In this document: positions 12,101 to 23,754 of the stretch, one piece after another
Numbering within the stretch: position 1 is the stretch's first letter
How the letters are laid out: each line of letters starts with the position of its first letter
Source of the DNA: Xenoacremonium recifei
Taxonomy: Eukaryota > Ascomycota > Sordariomycetes > Hypocreales > Nectriaceae
Direction of reading: 5' to 3'
Length of the DNA stretch: 64,000 nt
NCBI GenBank assembly: GCA_012184525.1
Contig: WOFQ01000008.1
Span: 1-64,000, forward strand
The notes under the pieces: model-generated
What the model saw: only the letters and a program-made list of their open reading frames with translations
What the model was told of the DNA's origin: nothing
Databases searched by the model: none
Program-made: the position numbers and the translations under genes

Positions 12101-12370
12101 AAACTTAAGTGCGATACTGAATCCAACGTTAGCGACGGTCCACACACCATCATACCCGGCAGAGTCAACGACGGCGCAATAACGAGTGTGATCCTCGTTG
12201 GCACTGCGCCAGCGTTGCTCTGCTAACTGAGCAGGAAAAACAAGAGGGCAGACGTACTGCCATGTCTGGCCGGCCTGGTTGTCGGACTCCTCCATGCTGG
12301 ATGGATAAAAGTCAAGAGGGTTATCACGAGGAGGACCACGAGGGCGGCGGCCGGGGCGGGTGCGCGGCAT
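9182..12370 (-). CDS. Est1/SMG7-like protein (telomerase/NMD factor family)
   Basis: Three exons, 12370-12003, 11941-11061 and 11004-9182, give 1,023 residues. Residues about 95-400 form a 14-3-3-like/TPR helical array (FRLGCVQTIFRDLDYAIAEK, then LHSCHSTLIHLGDLSRYRGQ and AFHQMGIVQLEEGRHIEIVY), typical of the Est1 DNA/RNA-binding region of Est1, Ebs1 and SMG5-7. A second helical region (MLDVLRCAYFLAGDNS) extends to about residue 640. The remaining 370 residues are low-complexity, rich in Pro, Ser, Gln and Ala. No PIN nuclease domain is visible, so it is closer to SMG7/Ebs1 than SMG6. Family members bind phosphorylated Upf1 in nonsense-mediated decay or recruit telomerase; I cannot decide which. 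The first exon is Arg/Pro-rich at its start and could hide further very short introns, so the N-terminus is the least certain part. Confidence 0.82.
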
Positions 12371-13192
12371 CCTGGCCCTGAGGCTGCGAGCGGCGAGCGC
12401 GATAGGGATCGCCGCGGCGACAATCTAGACAGTAGGATCGCAGCTATAAAGGCGTTTCATACTCTCGAACGGGCAAGTCGTAGAAGCGCTGTAAGTCCAT
12501 AACTCGCGCGCGGATCGGATCGTGAGGCTGATGGGCACCGGACTCGGCTCGCGAAAATCGAATCGTCGGCCCGCGAAGGACTCATTGGCGACGGATGCAA
12601 GAGAAAGCAAAGAAGAAAAACGATAGGGCACGGTCGCCTAAATATACGTCGCTGTCCAGGCACTAGAGGGGTCGGAATTTTCGGGGCCAAAAGTGAATGT
12701 GCGTTGGTGGGTGAGTAAAGGCTGAAGTGATTCTGAGCTGGACCTTGAGGGGTTCCGTCCAGAAGTCATGAATGCGAATGGATGTTGGCTCGGTGGAAAT
12801 ACTTCGGGAAGCGCTCCTGCCGTCGGATCCATGCTGCAGCCACGCGAGCGAGTGTGGCTCGTGCCGCCTTGACAACTGAGCCACTGCACCTTCAGGCCCT
12901 CACAGGGCAGTGACAGCGCTGAGCTCCAGTGGGGTCCTGACCTCGGACGAAATGCCCCGCCACGATCGATGCCACCATCCTCAACCTCAATTCAGTGGCG
13001 GTGATAGACTCGAGACTATAACACACCCGGCTTGGATCAAAACACAGAACGACAACAAAGGTTTGCTGGACAAATCTCGCATTCTTGGCTTTGAGATTCA
13101 CACCCCAACCTTCCAGCGGCTCTCTCGACTCACGCATCCCCAAGACCTGGCTTGAAAAGTAATTTACTACCCCACCACAGCTCACCGCAAAG
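12371..13192. promoter_or_regulatory. Divergent promoter region, Est1-like / ZNF511-like
   Basis: An 822-nt spacer between divergent genes. No supported gene lies inside. It presumably carries both promoters; I could not assign particular binding sites with confidence. Confidence 0.5.
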
Positions 13193-14026
13193 ATGAAGCG
13201 CTCACGAGAGCCTGAAGACGATTTAGATTCAGACTCCTCCGCGGCCGATGCAAAACCATCAGACGTATCTCTGCGTCCCGTGACCAAGATCACCGAGCTG
13301 GACTCGAGCGCCATCGCCGACGACGAGGACGCGGTCATGAAATGCAGCCTACCGCCTCATCGCGAGGCCCTTACCTTCAGATCCTACCATGAGTACGAGT
13401 CGCACTACGTCAAGTCTCACACGAACCGGTGTCTAGAGTGTCGGAAGAACTTCCCGACCGAGCATCTTCTAGGAATCCATATCGAGGAATTCCATGATCC
13501 GCTGGTGCAGGTGAGGAGGGAAAAGGGAGACCACACGGTATGTGCTCATCCTGCGCTTTCCCAGTTCATGACTGAGCTATCTATATTAACGTGACCTTAG
13601 TACTCCTGTTTCGTCGAGGGTTGTGACAGGAAATGCTCAACCCATCAGAAACGGCGAATGCATCTCATTGACAAGCACATGTATCCCAAGAACTTCTTCT
13701 TTGGCGTCACAAAGGATGGCATCGATGGGAGGAGTTCTCTCCTAAACGATGGCCACGGCCATCGCCGTCGGTCTTCCACCAACACTCAGTCCAAAGAATC
13801 CAGGCGGCGAGCAAGTCTGATGGGGGCGGCAGAAAGCAAGGCAGGTGGAGGGGAAAAGACGGAATCGCCAGAGCCTTCTCCTGCCAAGAGTGACAAGAAA
13901 GACCAGAGCAGCAATGATACTGCAGACACAACCATGGCAGACCTCACTGGCGCCATGTCAGCTCTACAATTTGTTCCTCCAAGTATCCGATTCGGTAGGG
14001 CAAGGGCTGGGTTCGCAAAGAGATGA
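13193..14026 (+). CDS. C2H2 zinc-finger protein, ZNF511-like
   Basis: Exons 13193-13537 and 13601-14026 encode 256 residues. The intron has a GTATGT donor and a CCTTAG acceptor. The arrangement fits the ZNF511 family: C-x5-H then HYVKSHTNRCLEC-RKNFPTEHLLGIHIEEFHD (residues about 68-105), and after the intron YSCFVEGCDRKC followed by KRRMHLIDKHMYPKNFFF. Three zinc-binding sets are visible. The N-terminus is acidic and serine-rich; the C-terminal 100 residues are basic or serine-rich and disordered, ending FGRARAGFAKR. The family is conserved from fungi to animals but poorly characterised, and nuclear location is an inference. It is convergent with BUD31, whose stop is 251 nt downstream. Confidence 0.85.
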
Positions 14027-14277
14027 TTGGATTATAGCAGTGTTTCAAGCTGGGGCTTCATGATCAGCACGACGTTATGAATCATATGAATTGGCCAAAT
14101 GAAAGGATCTCTACCTCATCGCATCCCAAATTCCATCGTGAATGTCCTTCGAGGTTGTGTCAACAACCTCTGTTGGTCAGGTTGCTCCCACTCTTTCGTA
14201 GTAATATGCGCCAAACGCCGTCCCGAAATGCTCCCCTACCAGAATTTCCCATGTAGTCGGCATTGTAGTAGCATGAT

Positions 14278-14776
14278 CTAATCGCACGACGCACAACCTC
14301 TGCATCCGCAGCTAACACACTGAACGTCCTGGTCTTCTTTCAGGTTTGCTCGGGGAATTCGGCAGATGCATGTGCTGTTAAAGTTCGTCTCCTTGGTCTG
14401 GATGCACCGCAGGCAACAGAGCTATACAACAGTTAGTCACTAATCTGGCATCGTCAAGATGCGAGGGGGAACGTACCTTCTCGTAACCTTGCTTCTTCCA
14501 CTTTGCGATGAGCATGGCATCCGCATACCCGTTCTTGAGCAGCCACTCGTACAACTTCTTGCTAATCGCCTCCTTCTCGTAGTAGAGATCGTACACGTAT
14601 CGGCTCCGCTGATGCGCAATCTGGAAGATCTCCCACTGTGCCTGGTGCTTCGGTCCCTGTGTGGGTTTGTTTTGCGCATCCTTCATCTTATTCGAGAAAA
14701 TGAGAAGGTCAGTCTCGATATCTTCGAACCCTTCTGGCGGGGGCTTCCGCTTGGAAGAATGTCGGATCGCGGGCAT
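14278..14776 (-). CDS. BUD31: Splicing factor BUD31 (G10 / Cwc14)
   Basis: Exons 14776-14477 and 14421-14278 encode 147 residues, close to the family length of about 144-157. The N-terminus MPAIRHSSKRKPPPEGFEDI and the helix YVYDLYYEKEAISKKLYEWL are characteristic. IAKWKKQGYEKLCCLRC is rebuilt across the intron. The cysteine-rich zinc-binding end follows: CCLRC, CICR and CVSCGCRGCASC. The intron at 14422-14476 has a GTACGT donor, a CTAAC branch point and a TATAG acceptor; translating through it gives a false C-terminus. BUD31 is part of the activated spliceosome near the U6/Prp19 complex. It is divergent from NDUFA6 across 302 nt. Confidence 0.96.
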
Positions 14777-15078
14777 GTTCGTGGGCTCAACTGCGGCGTG
14801 ATGATTGATGCAAATGTGTTGAAGGTTGAAGTAACAGCGACCAGGCTGTCGCGATAGAAAAAGCCCCGATAACGCTGACTCCGTAATGCGCCACAGCCCA
14901 AAAGCTGCTGACGAAATGCGGCCCTCTTAGTGGGGGAAATCCTCTGTGGCGGTACCTTAGCTCGTGGCGCGGGCGTCACGTGGTCTCGTTCCGGGAAACC
15001 GCCCTGCAATGATCTCGGCTCGAAACAGAACGTCAGAGCAGAGTGGTTTCCGCGTCCCCAGAACAATCACCGCCCAAC
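14777..15078. promoter_or_regulatory. Divergent promoter, BUD31 / NDUFA6
   Basis: This 302-nt spacer must contain both promoters and leaders. The CACGTG-like core CACGTGG occurs at about 14978-14984 (gcgtCACGTGGtct). No other feature was assigned. Confidence 0.5.
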
Positions 15079-15740
15079 ATGGCCATTACGCCGACCCAGT
15101 TTGCGAAAAAGACGGCGCAGTGTGAGTTCAGCGCATGATGGGTGTCTTCAATCATGCTAATATCGATAACAGCGTCCAATTGGACGGATGCGAAGCGTCG
15201 AGTGCTGGCCTCATACCGCGAATGGATTCGAGCTGTACGTCTAACGACCCCTTCGACGATCCGAAACACCAAACGGAGCTTCGGGAGCATCTATATAGGG
15301 GCTGTGGAGGATTTTGGAAGAGTAATGGCAGCTAATGCGGCTATTCTAGGCCCCCGAGGTTCAAACCATGTATAACATGCCCATGCCCGTTGCCGACATC
15401 AGAACCCGAATGCGACAAGAATTCGAGAAGCACCGATACGCGAACAAGCTTTCCGTCGTCGACGTCCTCCTCTTCAAGTCCCACGCCGAATACCAGGTAC
15501 GCCCTCCCCTACGCTCGATCCATGAGATCCCAATAGCGTGCTAATCCCGCGATTGCAGGAGACCATGAACTTCTGGAAGCAGACCACCCATGTCATGTCA
15601 TACTTCAAGGAGGAGAACTTCCGAGGCGACAAACGATTGCCATCAAGCTTCATGACTGGATTCTTGGAGGTAAATAACACCGAGCTTGGAACACGTCTGA
15701 AACCACCAGGCACTAACAAAAACCGCAGGGCCGAAACTAA
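15079..15740 (+). CDS. Mitochondrial complex I subunit NDUFA6 (B14, LYR family)
   Basis: Five exons, 15079-15121, 15173-15234, 15350-15496, 15559-15669 and 15729-15740, encode 124 residues. The last exon is only four codons (Gly-Arg-Asn-stop). The sequence reads MAITPTQFAKKTAQ, a basic helix with KRRVLASYREWIRAAPEVQ, IRTRMRQEFEKHRY, and ETMNFWKQTTHVMSYFKEE, matching the 14.8-kDa complex I subunit of fungi. It sits in the matrix arm near the quinone site and binds the acyl carrier protein. The family's LYR tripeptide is SYR here. It is convergent with AC19, with only 146 nt between stops. Confidence 0.92.
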
Positions 15741-15886
15741 AGGCAATGGCAAAGGTTATGTTGTATATATCTCATTAGAAGCTCTAGCGAAGAATGCCTC
15801 AAAACGCCACAAATTCCATGTGTCCCAATGTGATGTGAAACAAGAAGAAAGCCCAACATCATGAATTCGCATGCCTCAATCCTCCT

Positions 15887-16486
15887 TCATCGGTCGATGC
15901 CCTGCTCCTGGTTGAACGCTTGCCTCTTAGTCCAGAATTCATCCGCCACAACGTCACAAACTTCTTGCACATCCTGGAGACCTTTCTTCAAGGCGTCCAC
16001 TGCTGTGCCCTCTGTCGCTGGGTTAGCAAGCTCGTTGGCATGGGTTGAGTCAGTCTTACTGTATGTCTGGATTCGAATGTGCATCTTGTCCTCGGAAGGG
16101 TGCGGAATGGAATATGCGCAGAACTCAACGTCGGGGCTTCTTATAATTAGCAAACAGAGCCTCAATTGAGACATACTGTAAATCTTACTTCTTCATGACA
16201 ATGTATCTCAACGCATTGCCGAGAGTATGGCCCTCTTCAATAAACTCGAAGGAGGCAGCTGTGTCTGTTGAGCCAGGCAGCTAGAATACACATCATTAGC
16301 GCCTGAATTTTCGTTTTAAGTCTCGCATCGACTTACGATCTTCACTCGTTGAGGCTCAACCTCCTCCTCTTCCTCCTCTGCGTCCTCATCGTTTTCTTGC
16401 TCGGGCTGGGCAGAGGGAGGAGCATCCTCCATGGCAGTGTCCTCTGCAGGAACATCGTCCTTCTTCTCGGTTGTCCGGCCAGGCAT
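15887..16486 (-). CDS. RPC19: RNA polymerase I and III subunit AC19
   Basis: Exons 16486-16337, 16280-16189 and 16139-15887 encode 164 residues. The N-terminal 50 residues are disordered and acidic (EDAEEEEEEVEP). The folded part holds the family core: FEFIEEGHTLGNALRYIVMK, then SPDVEFCAYSIPHPSEDKMH and IRIQTYS. These form the bacterial alpha-subunit-like dimerisation fold that pairs with AC40 to nucleate Pol I and Pol III. The C-terminal helix is ALKKGLQDVQEVCDVV. All three exon joins keep frame, with consensus GTAAGT/GTAAGA donors. The acidic tail also occurs in yeast AC19. It is convergent with NDUFA6. Confidence 0.95.
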
Positions 16487-19400
16487 GGTGTCTGAGGTTT
16501 AGGGATTTGAGAGGCAGTGTTGTAATCCACAAGAATATTTTGTGAGAAGCGCCTCAATGCTTAAAAATTGCTGTCTTGATGGGTGGCTATCGAATCTACA
16601 GATCGTAAATTTTTGGCGGGGCCGAAGGCAGTGAGTCTGGAAAAGATTGTGCCCCGCCACAAGTACGCCACAGTTTCGACCTAATGGGGCATAGTGCTGA
16701 ATACACAAGGTACCTTGAAGATGGAAGACAACCGATTTATTACAACATTGGACCCTCTATAATTATTCAGCATCACATCTTCGAAGAGTTGATCGATACG
16801 CTGCTTTGATTGTTGGTTACGTGGTATTCTGGGGCACGATATAATCAGTCGTTGGTCCAATCGATGAGTCTATCCTCTTAAAACCACCGAAGGACTTCAA
16901 TATCGTCTCAACTCGATGACTTTGACACGCCCAAGTCTAGGGTATCCTTCTTCTCGACCGGGTTGCAGAACTCATCGATACGAGAAAGGAATAACGAGCC
17001 TACTTTTCTAGAAGCAATTTGACATCTCCAATGCGACCTATTAATAGCATTGGATGTCCATGCGTTGGTCCAGCACTCCTTGTTGGCTGTGAATTCCAGC
17101 CGCCAGCAAGTGGTACAGACACTGTAGTATTCGTCAATGCGAAAGGATCCAACCACATGGTGCTTTTACGTGGATAACCAATAGGCAACGGCGGTCGACC
17201 GGCAACACTGCACGGAATATGCTTTTGATGAGAACCTGCAATACCACCTCGCTAGCAAGCAACGCAGTGGCGCACTGGGCCGCAACCCAACAGCAACTTC
17301 ATGATGTAGTCTGGAATGCCCGTATGACCTGATTGACGCATGAAATGTTTGAAGGCTCGCCTCGCTTGACTGCGTGAAGCATGAAGTAGTCCTTGCTGAT
17401 GGAGCGGAAGATGGCGAGGCAGCCGGGCTCTGAGACTTTCATTGCTTTCACGCGCTGTTTAACGTGAACTACCAGGGCCATGACTTTCGAGCTTGAGGCA
17501 CCCATTCTTCCAACGACATGAATCTGTTGGTGTTAAGAGGATTAACGTTGCACCAGACCCTAACTAGAGCGAGGCACCAGTCTGGCCCCTCCCCCCTGGC
17601 CGCGTTTGAGAATCTTAAGGTGCGAAGGACCGGCCCAATCAGCGGCAGGGGGAGGCATGGACTTGAAACACTACCGGCCAATCATGGGGTCGATCTGAGC
17701 GCTTGGGGAAATAATCCAAGACGACGGCGCTTTGATAAAATGGATTGGGTGCAACGGTGCAGTGCCAATGCATGCACAAACCCCTCTAATAGAGCACAAC
17801 CTGAGACGTCGTCTCAGGTGAGGTGAGGCAAGCCCACAAAAGCTCTCGGGGGGTGTGGATCGTGACATTGTTGGAAGTTCGAGGAACGTATGCAGATTGT
17901 TGGAGACTGAAGGGATGAGAGCCCGAGAGACGTGCCACGGGAACAACTCGACCGTGAGTGAGGCAGGGGGGTTGAGATGGTCACATGCCCCATGCGAGCC
18001 GCGAAGATCATCTCGATAGCCATCGATGGCCATCGTGGAGATGAGCCAGGTGGCAGAAGCAAAAAAAGCACGACGGCGCCGCGCTCGAAGATATTAGCTG
18101 CAGCGAAGATTCATTCCATTTCTTCCGGCAGACGATAGCGTCGCCGTCCGGCGGGCTAGAAACCGAGACGCCATGAAATGCACCTTGCCGCCGACCCACG
18201 AAATATTGATTCCTGCATGTGGGAATGGGCCGAACGTGACCGTCAGCATCGCGGGAGTTGGTATCGACGAGCTCTTGTTGGCCGAATGTGTCTCAGGCAG
18301 GTGATCGGTAGTGTCTCCAGCACCTGGCAGACATTGGCGGGCTCCCGCAGTTCCGGTGGGAAATCAGACTTGTCTCGTGTACTTATTGTGTTGGATACAG
18401 AGGCATGTTATAATCTCGACAATGGCTGTTCCACGAGGTTTGGTGGTGTAACAGGTGGGAGATTCTTGTTGCTGGTCGAATGAGGAGCCAAGCATGGGAG
18501 GGCAGCCAGACCATCAGATGACAGGGATGCTCTTAATTGCATGTCAGGGATGTCTCTGGCGAGCATCAGCCTTGGACGATGAAATCGATGAAAGCTTCAT
18601 TTCGTTCTTGGGCAAGCCGTACATCTTTGTCCTGCGTAAGACGGGTCTCGTGGAACCCGCATACGAGGCCTTTGGTCCTCGATCTCTGGTATCCTCAGAG
18701 CACAACGAAGGGAGAGACGTCTGGGTAAGAATGGCAGTCTTTTCACATGCCTTGAAATGCCCCATTCCACATCAACAACAAGGCTTGAAGAAACAAGGCC
18801 TGTGATGGTGGACAATGCACAGAGCTTCCGTTTGGTGCTGTGGGAATCTGACAGCCAGATTGGCACCCTGCCACGAGACAGTGGGAAGAAGGGGGAGGGG
18901 TGCGAGCAAGGGTTAGACACAGGGGGGTCGGCCAAACAGCGGCGAGCTGGATGGTGCAGATGCAGGTGTGGAAGCTAGTGGATAGCGTTGAATGCGCTGG
19001 ACGAAAGAAAGCTGACCAGGGGGCTAAGGGAGAAACGAAGATTTGCAATGGGCATCGAACTGCTGTAGACGAGAGGATCTCACTGGAGAGCTGGAGGGGA
19101 ACCTCGCGGGCGAGTGCTTGAGGAGACGAGGAGACGGTGGTAATGGGTGGCACAACAGGCCACGAGGACACGGGCTGAGGCCAGTCTGAGGCGTTAGAAC
19201 TGTCGCGAGCTGGCTCCAGCTCGTATCCGTCTGTTCCTCATCTTGCGGGCTGCGGTGCTTCATCATCGCGCATCATCGCCTGCATCCTCAAACATGGAAT
19301 AAGGCTGCGGGGCCAGCCTCTGAGGTGTGAGGGGAGCAGAGCAGAAGACGAGAGGGGCCTTGCGGTGGCGGATCGAATGTCGCAAGAAGTGCTGATACTC

Positions 19401-22388
19401 GACTTATTGGGGTTGCTGGAATAACTATCGCCGGAGATCGTCAGGGACTTTTCTCCTAGCCTCTACGGAGTATACCGTACGTGAGGTGAGGGGGTTTGGG
19501 GCGGGCTCGGCACGGTTTCAGAGTGGTCGACGGCAAATCTTTGAAACTCGAGCCATGATGAAGCTGAGACTGGAGAGAGATTGTCGGGACCGCATTGACG
19601 TTCATGATGAGGTTTTATGCAGATTCAGTGCCCAAGGATGCGGGAATGCGACGTCAGGCCTGGAGTTGAGCCGCCTCCAATTTTGGAGCTGGCAGGGGCA
19701 TCAGGGCTGTGCCTTCCCTTCTGAAGCTTGGCTGGAAAGTGGCAGTGGCAGTGGCAGTTCAGAACTTGGGTTCAGGGCATGTCACATGTTGCGAACAGAC
19801 GGACAGGGCAGGGCAGGGCAGGGAAGGAAGGCATGGATTGCACCTCACGACCGGGAAGGTGGGACGGAGGGCTCGGTTTGAAGACGATATGGTTTCGTTC
19901 TTTACTTGTATTCCAACAAAACAACGAATTGTCCCCCCAGCAATGATGCAAGACGAGACGGGATCAGAGGCATCGAGAGCGCTCTGGAACACCCAGCATA
20001 TTCCAAGCCCCTTTCTCCTGCCCCCTTTTTGCCACCAGCTGGGCTTTCAGACCCCTAACTTACAGCGAACACGCAAGACGAGCAGCCCCCATCGTGAAGA
20101 TCCAACCCCGTTCGACCCAGTCCAGAGGCACGAGACGGATCGCTTTCGACAGACCAGTTTCGGATTTGGGGGACGGCCTACCAGTCAGCGCCAGCAGCCC
20201 GCTGGACCAACGCTGGAAGGGGAGTGCACTAAACCGCTGGCTGGACGGCCGTGCTACGGTTCACGGCTTGAATCGACCGGGGGGAGCACACACCTGAAAG
20301 GGCGTCCAGGAGTCCATCTCACTGCATCACTAACACGGAGGAGCGAGTTTTCTTGACGGAACAACGCCCTGCAGAAACCCTGCTTGCCCTTTTGACGAGT
20401 CTGAATCAGGAAAAAGAAAAGAAGAGGCGGTCAACTTCCGGAGCTCTTTGGGGGGGTCTTTTCAGCTGGATGAAGATCGATCTCGAAAGGGACATTTCTG
20501 CGTTGATGTTGGTTCAATGACCTGAAGCAACACTTCCTGCTTACACTGTTTTCTCAGCTGTTGGTCAAAATACGTGCGTATCGACAGCATTGCATCCAAC
20601 TGGCACCACTGCAAGGTCCAAAGTTCGGACACAGAGGCCAACAACAGCTGGAGCACTACGAAACTAGGCCTGGCCTTCAGCAGGCTGCGCTGGAAAGGGT
20701 GCCCAATCAGGGCGGCCAGGTGCCACGTCTGGAGCTGTTAGCATCAATGTAAAACAGCCTACGACGGTGAGAACGACGCCGAGGAGGACAAGCCCACGAC
20801 GCCCAGGAGGCAGGAGGGTCAGCGTGGGTTGGCCTAGGATCTTCCTCGCCAGCAGCCGGCTTTAAGGCAAGCTTCAGGTGAGGGGATGGCCCTGGTCCTT
20901 GGGACGTCTGCGAAGCTGGGGCCTAGGCGGCGCCTGAGTGGCTACAGGAGGCGTTGGATGGAGACGGCAAGGAGACGTGAAGCTGGTGATGCTCGGGACA
21001 CGCCCCCCCTGGGCAGCCGTGGGAGCTGGACGCTGCCGTCTCTTTGGTGGTTTGGGATGAGAGGGTGCGCCATCCATCATCCATCATCCTGGGATCCGCT
21101 CCCCTTGGGCTGGGGTCCATTGCTTCAAGACACGAACCAGACGCCATGACTGTGTCACTTTTCCCCGTGTCCCCTTTCATAAAATACGCAGTACGCAGGC
21201 CATGGCGTACGGGCAGCAGATGGGGAGAGGAAATAAAACACCACAGGTACCCCTCCTCGTTGGTGGTCGCTCTTCTTCAGGTGTTCCTCGTCCTGTTCCT
21301 CTTCCCCTCCCCTCCCGTCCTCACTGACCTGACCAGACCAGACCAGTCCTGACCTGACCGGGCTGATCTAAAAGACAAGAGGCTCGTGTCTGTCACATCT
21401 CACTCACACCAACGACACTCACCAGCAGCAGCCGCCGCCCCTCTCCTCCGCGCCGTCCGTCACATCTGCTGGACCGTCTTCATTCGCTCACCCGACGACT
21501 GTTGGCCCACGGCCTTGCATTTCTGGTTGCGTTGTTTGTCGTCCCCGGGCGCTTCTACCGCTGCACGTTGCTTCTTCCCGGCTGCTTGTGCCTGGTTCTG
21601 GCTGCGTACCGTACCCAACGAGGACTCGCCTGCTGCTGTCAGCACTGCTACTATTCCCATCTAATCTCTGGGGTCGGGCTACGGATTACCTGAAACTGCT
21701 TGCACACACACGCAGAAACCACCCTCGCTTTCTTGCTTCGACTCGTGCTTTCCCAAGGATCTGGACTTCAGCTCGGCTTTCTGCTCTCTTTTCGCGCGGG
21801 TCTCCCTCGTTCAGCATCATCGACCCCTGCAGCCCTGCGACCACACTCGCTACTTCGGCCTGCACATATTAATTTAATTGTCCTCCGTCGCTCGCTCGCT
21901 CGCTCGTTCGATCTCCCGGTCTTTGTTCCCACCATCAGCAGCTATTTCGGGCAGCCACCCCTCCCTCCTCTGCATCGACAGCCTCGACCCGACTACGGCT
22001 GAAGAGGCTGAACACGAACTCGAGCTTGGACGATCACCAGAGTCTAGCCGCGCAGTCAACGCACCGCTTGGACGTCGCCAGCAAACGCCAACCGCCCGTC
22101 CGCAAGCCATCGACGTCTGTGAGTGCTGGGATCACCACCAGCCTCCTCGCTCCAGCAAAGGCCTCCACAGACCCAAGGGAGTCAAGTGGCGCATCGCTTC
22201 CATTCCTGCCGCCGCACGTTTGGTTCGTCAACCCGCCAAGACACGGAGGGAAGCGACTCAGATCTGTCTGATCGAGAGCGCAAGAGAGACGCAGTTCATA
22301 AACTCGCGACTCCAACCCAACACGCTCGCCGCCCCTCACACCATTTGTTAAGTCTTTGCTCGCTCCTCCGGCTCGCGCCCCCGTCACT
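16487..22388. other. 5.9-kb region without a supported gene
   Basis: I found no protein with family resemblance on either strand. Frames up to 215 codons occur (for example 19709-20356 on +), but they lack domain-like composition and conserved motifs. The first kilobase is visibly AT-richer. From about 21.2 kb to 22.39 kb the plus strand becomes strongly pyrimidine-rich, with direct GACCA repeats at 21327-21355 and GCTCGCTCGCTCGCTCG at about 21888-21904. This is consistent with a long promoter and leader for the proline-rich gene that follows. Noncoding transcripts cannot be excluded. Confidence 0.5.
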
Positions 22389-23754
22389 ATGAGTGCTGCA
22401 ATCGCGATGGCCCCCTCTCCGGCTCCCCACGAGAGACCCTCTTTTTCAGACATGTCTGCCCCAGCTCCCGCCGCGACCTCGACGTCGACAGCTTCAGCTT
22501 CGGCTTCGGCTTCCTCCACTTCACCATCCGCCCAAAGGATGGCCGCTCCCGCTCTCCCCGCCTCGGCATCTCAGTCCAACTCCAGCGGCAGCCCCAAGTC
22601 CTCCTCAGCTCCCCAGTCAAAATCGTCGCCAACCGCGTGAGTTTCTCCCCCGTGTCGTCCTCAATTGACTGACTCTTGCTGACGCCCCTGACTCTAGCTC
22701 ACGATCCGCTGGCGCGCCTCCCAAGATCATCGTGAAGAAAGAGCCTGCGTCCCCCGAGATGCCCACCTCGCGACCTCGACCGAGACGCCTTGATCTCTCC
22801 AAGAACACCAACACCAAGTCGAACCAGCCCGCGACTGCGCGGCCACTGACCGCACGCGACGGCCTGGGCATCCAGGAGGTTGGCATTGCCTGTCTGTCGC
22901 CCGGATTTGTTACCCAGGACCCTGTGATGAAGGAGCAGCTCCAGCGCAGCATGTCAGTTCGCGAACAGCAGCGACACATCATTGAGTCTCGTCTGCACCA
23001 GCAGTCCAAGGGCGACGACAAGGACCCCGTATCAAGCTTTGCCGCCAAGACACCCGGAATGTCGCGAAGAAACAAGGCCCCTCCCGGTCTTTCAATCGTC
23101 GCCCCCTCACATGAGCAGTTCGCCAACGAGCGAGTAATCCAGTCGGCGCCTCTAGGCCACAGCTTTACGGGCCGCTCGCACCCAGCACCGCTGACCCGAC
23201 ATCTCGCCAACCAGCCCTCGAACCTGTCGAGCACTTCGCACATCCACAACGTCCAGAACAGCACACGGCTGCCACCAATCGCCGATGTATTCAACCAGGT
23301 TTCGGGCCACCCCGACAACGCTCCCCAGTCTCTCTACCCGAACGCGGGCAGCGCTCGAGGCCCATTGACCTCTCCTGGTCTGCCTCCACCCCCGCCACCT
23401 CCTGCTCCCACACCAGGTCGCGGACGAGAGTACCGATCTGCCGAGGAGGCCCAGCAAGAGATGGCGGGTGGTCGCCCTGAGCTTCTGCCCAAGATTGTAC
23501 ACTACACGGGACACCAGCCCCCGACTCCTCCCTCGCCTGCCCCTGGCGCCCGACTTGCTGATGGTTCCCGGAGCGCCAGCCGGAGAAGAACGCGCGCTGA
23601 GTATGAGGATGGTAGCCCTCCCCTGGGTTACGGTCCTGCTCCTACACGCCGTGGTCCCTTTGGTGCTGGCCGTGATAGCCCTGATACCCAGCGCGCCAAG
23701 CGAGAGGAGTTCCTCCGATTATGTGAGCGGGCTTGGGACCTGTTCCACTCCTGA
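22389..23754 (+). CDS. Conserved fungal proline/serine-rich protein, function unknown
   Basis: Exons 22389-22636 and 22698-23754 encode 434 residues. The intron has GTGAGT and CTCTAG ends. I do not recognise a named family. The first 85 residues are almost only Ser, Ala, Pro and Thr. A more ordered block follows with LTARDGLGIQEVGIACLSPG and REQQRHIIESRLHQQ (about residues 128-200). After it come the short motif VIQSAPLGHSFTG, RLPPIADVFNQVSGH, a poly-proline run PPPPPPPAPTP, KIVHYTGHQPPTPPSP, an RRRTR basic patch, and a charged C-terminal helix AKREEFLRLCERAWDLFHS. Alternation of conserved-looking blocks with disorder suggests a regulatory or scaffold protein. The very long upstream region supports a regulated gene. 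No membrane segment or signal peptide is visible. Confidence 0.75.

Noticed and set aside
19709..20356. 215-codon plus-strand frame in the gene-free block
   Set aside because: No conserved motifs, irregular composition, no plausible promoter or introns.
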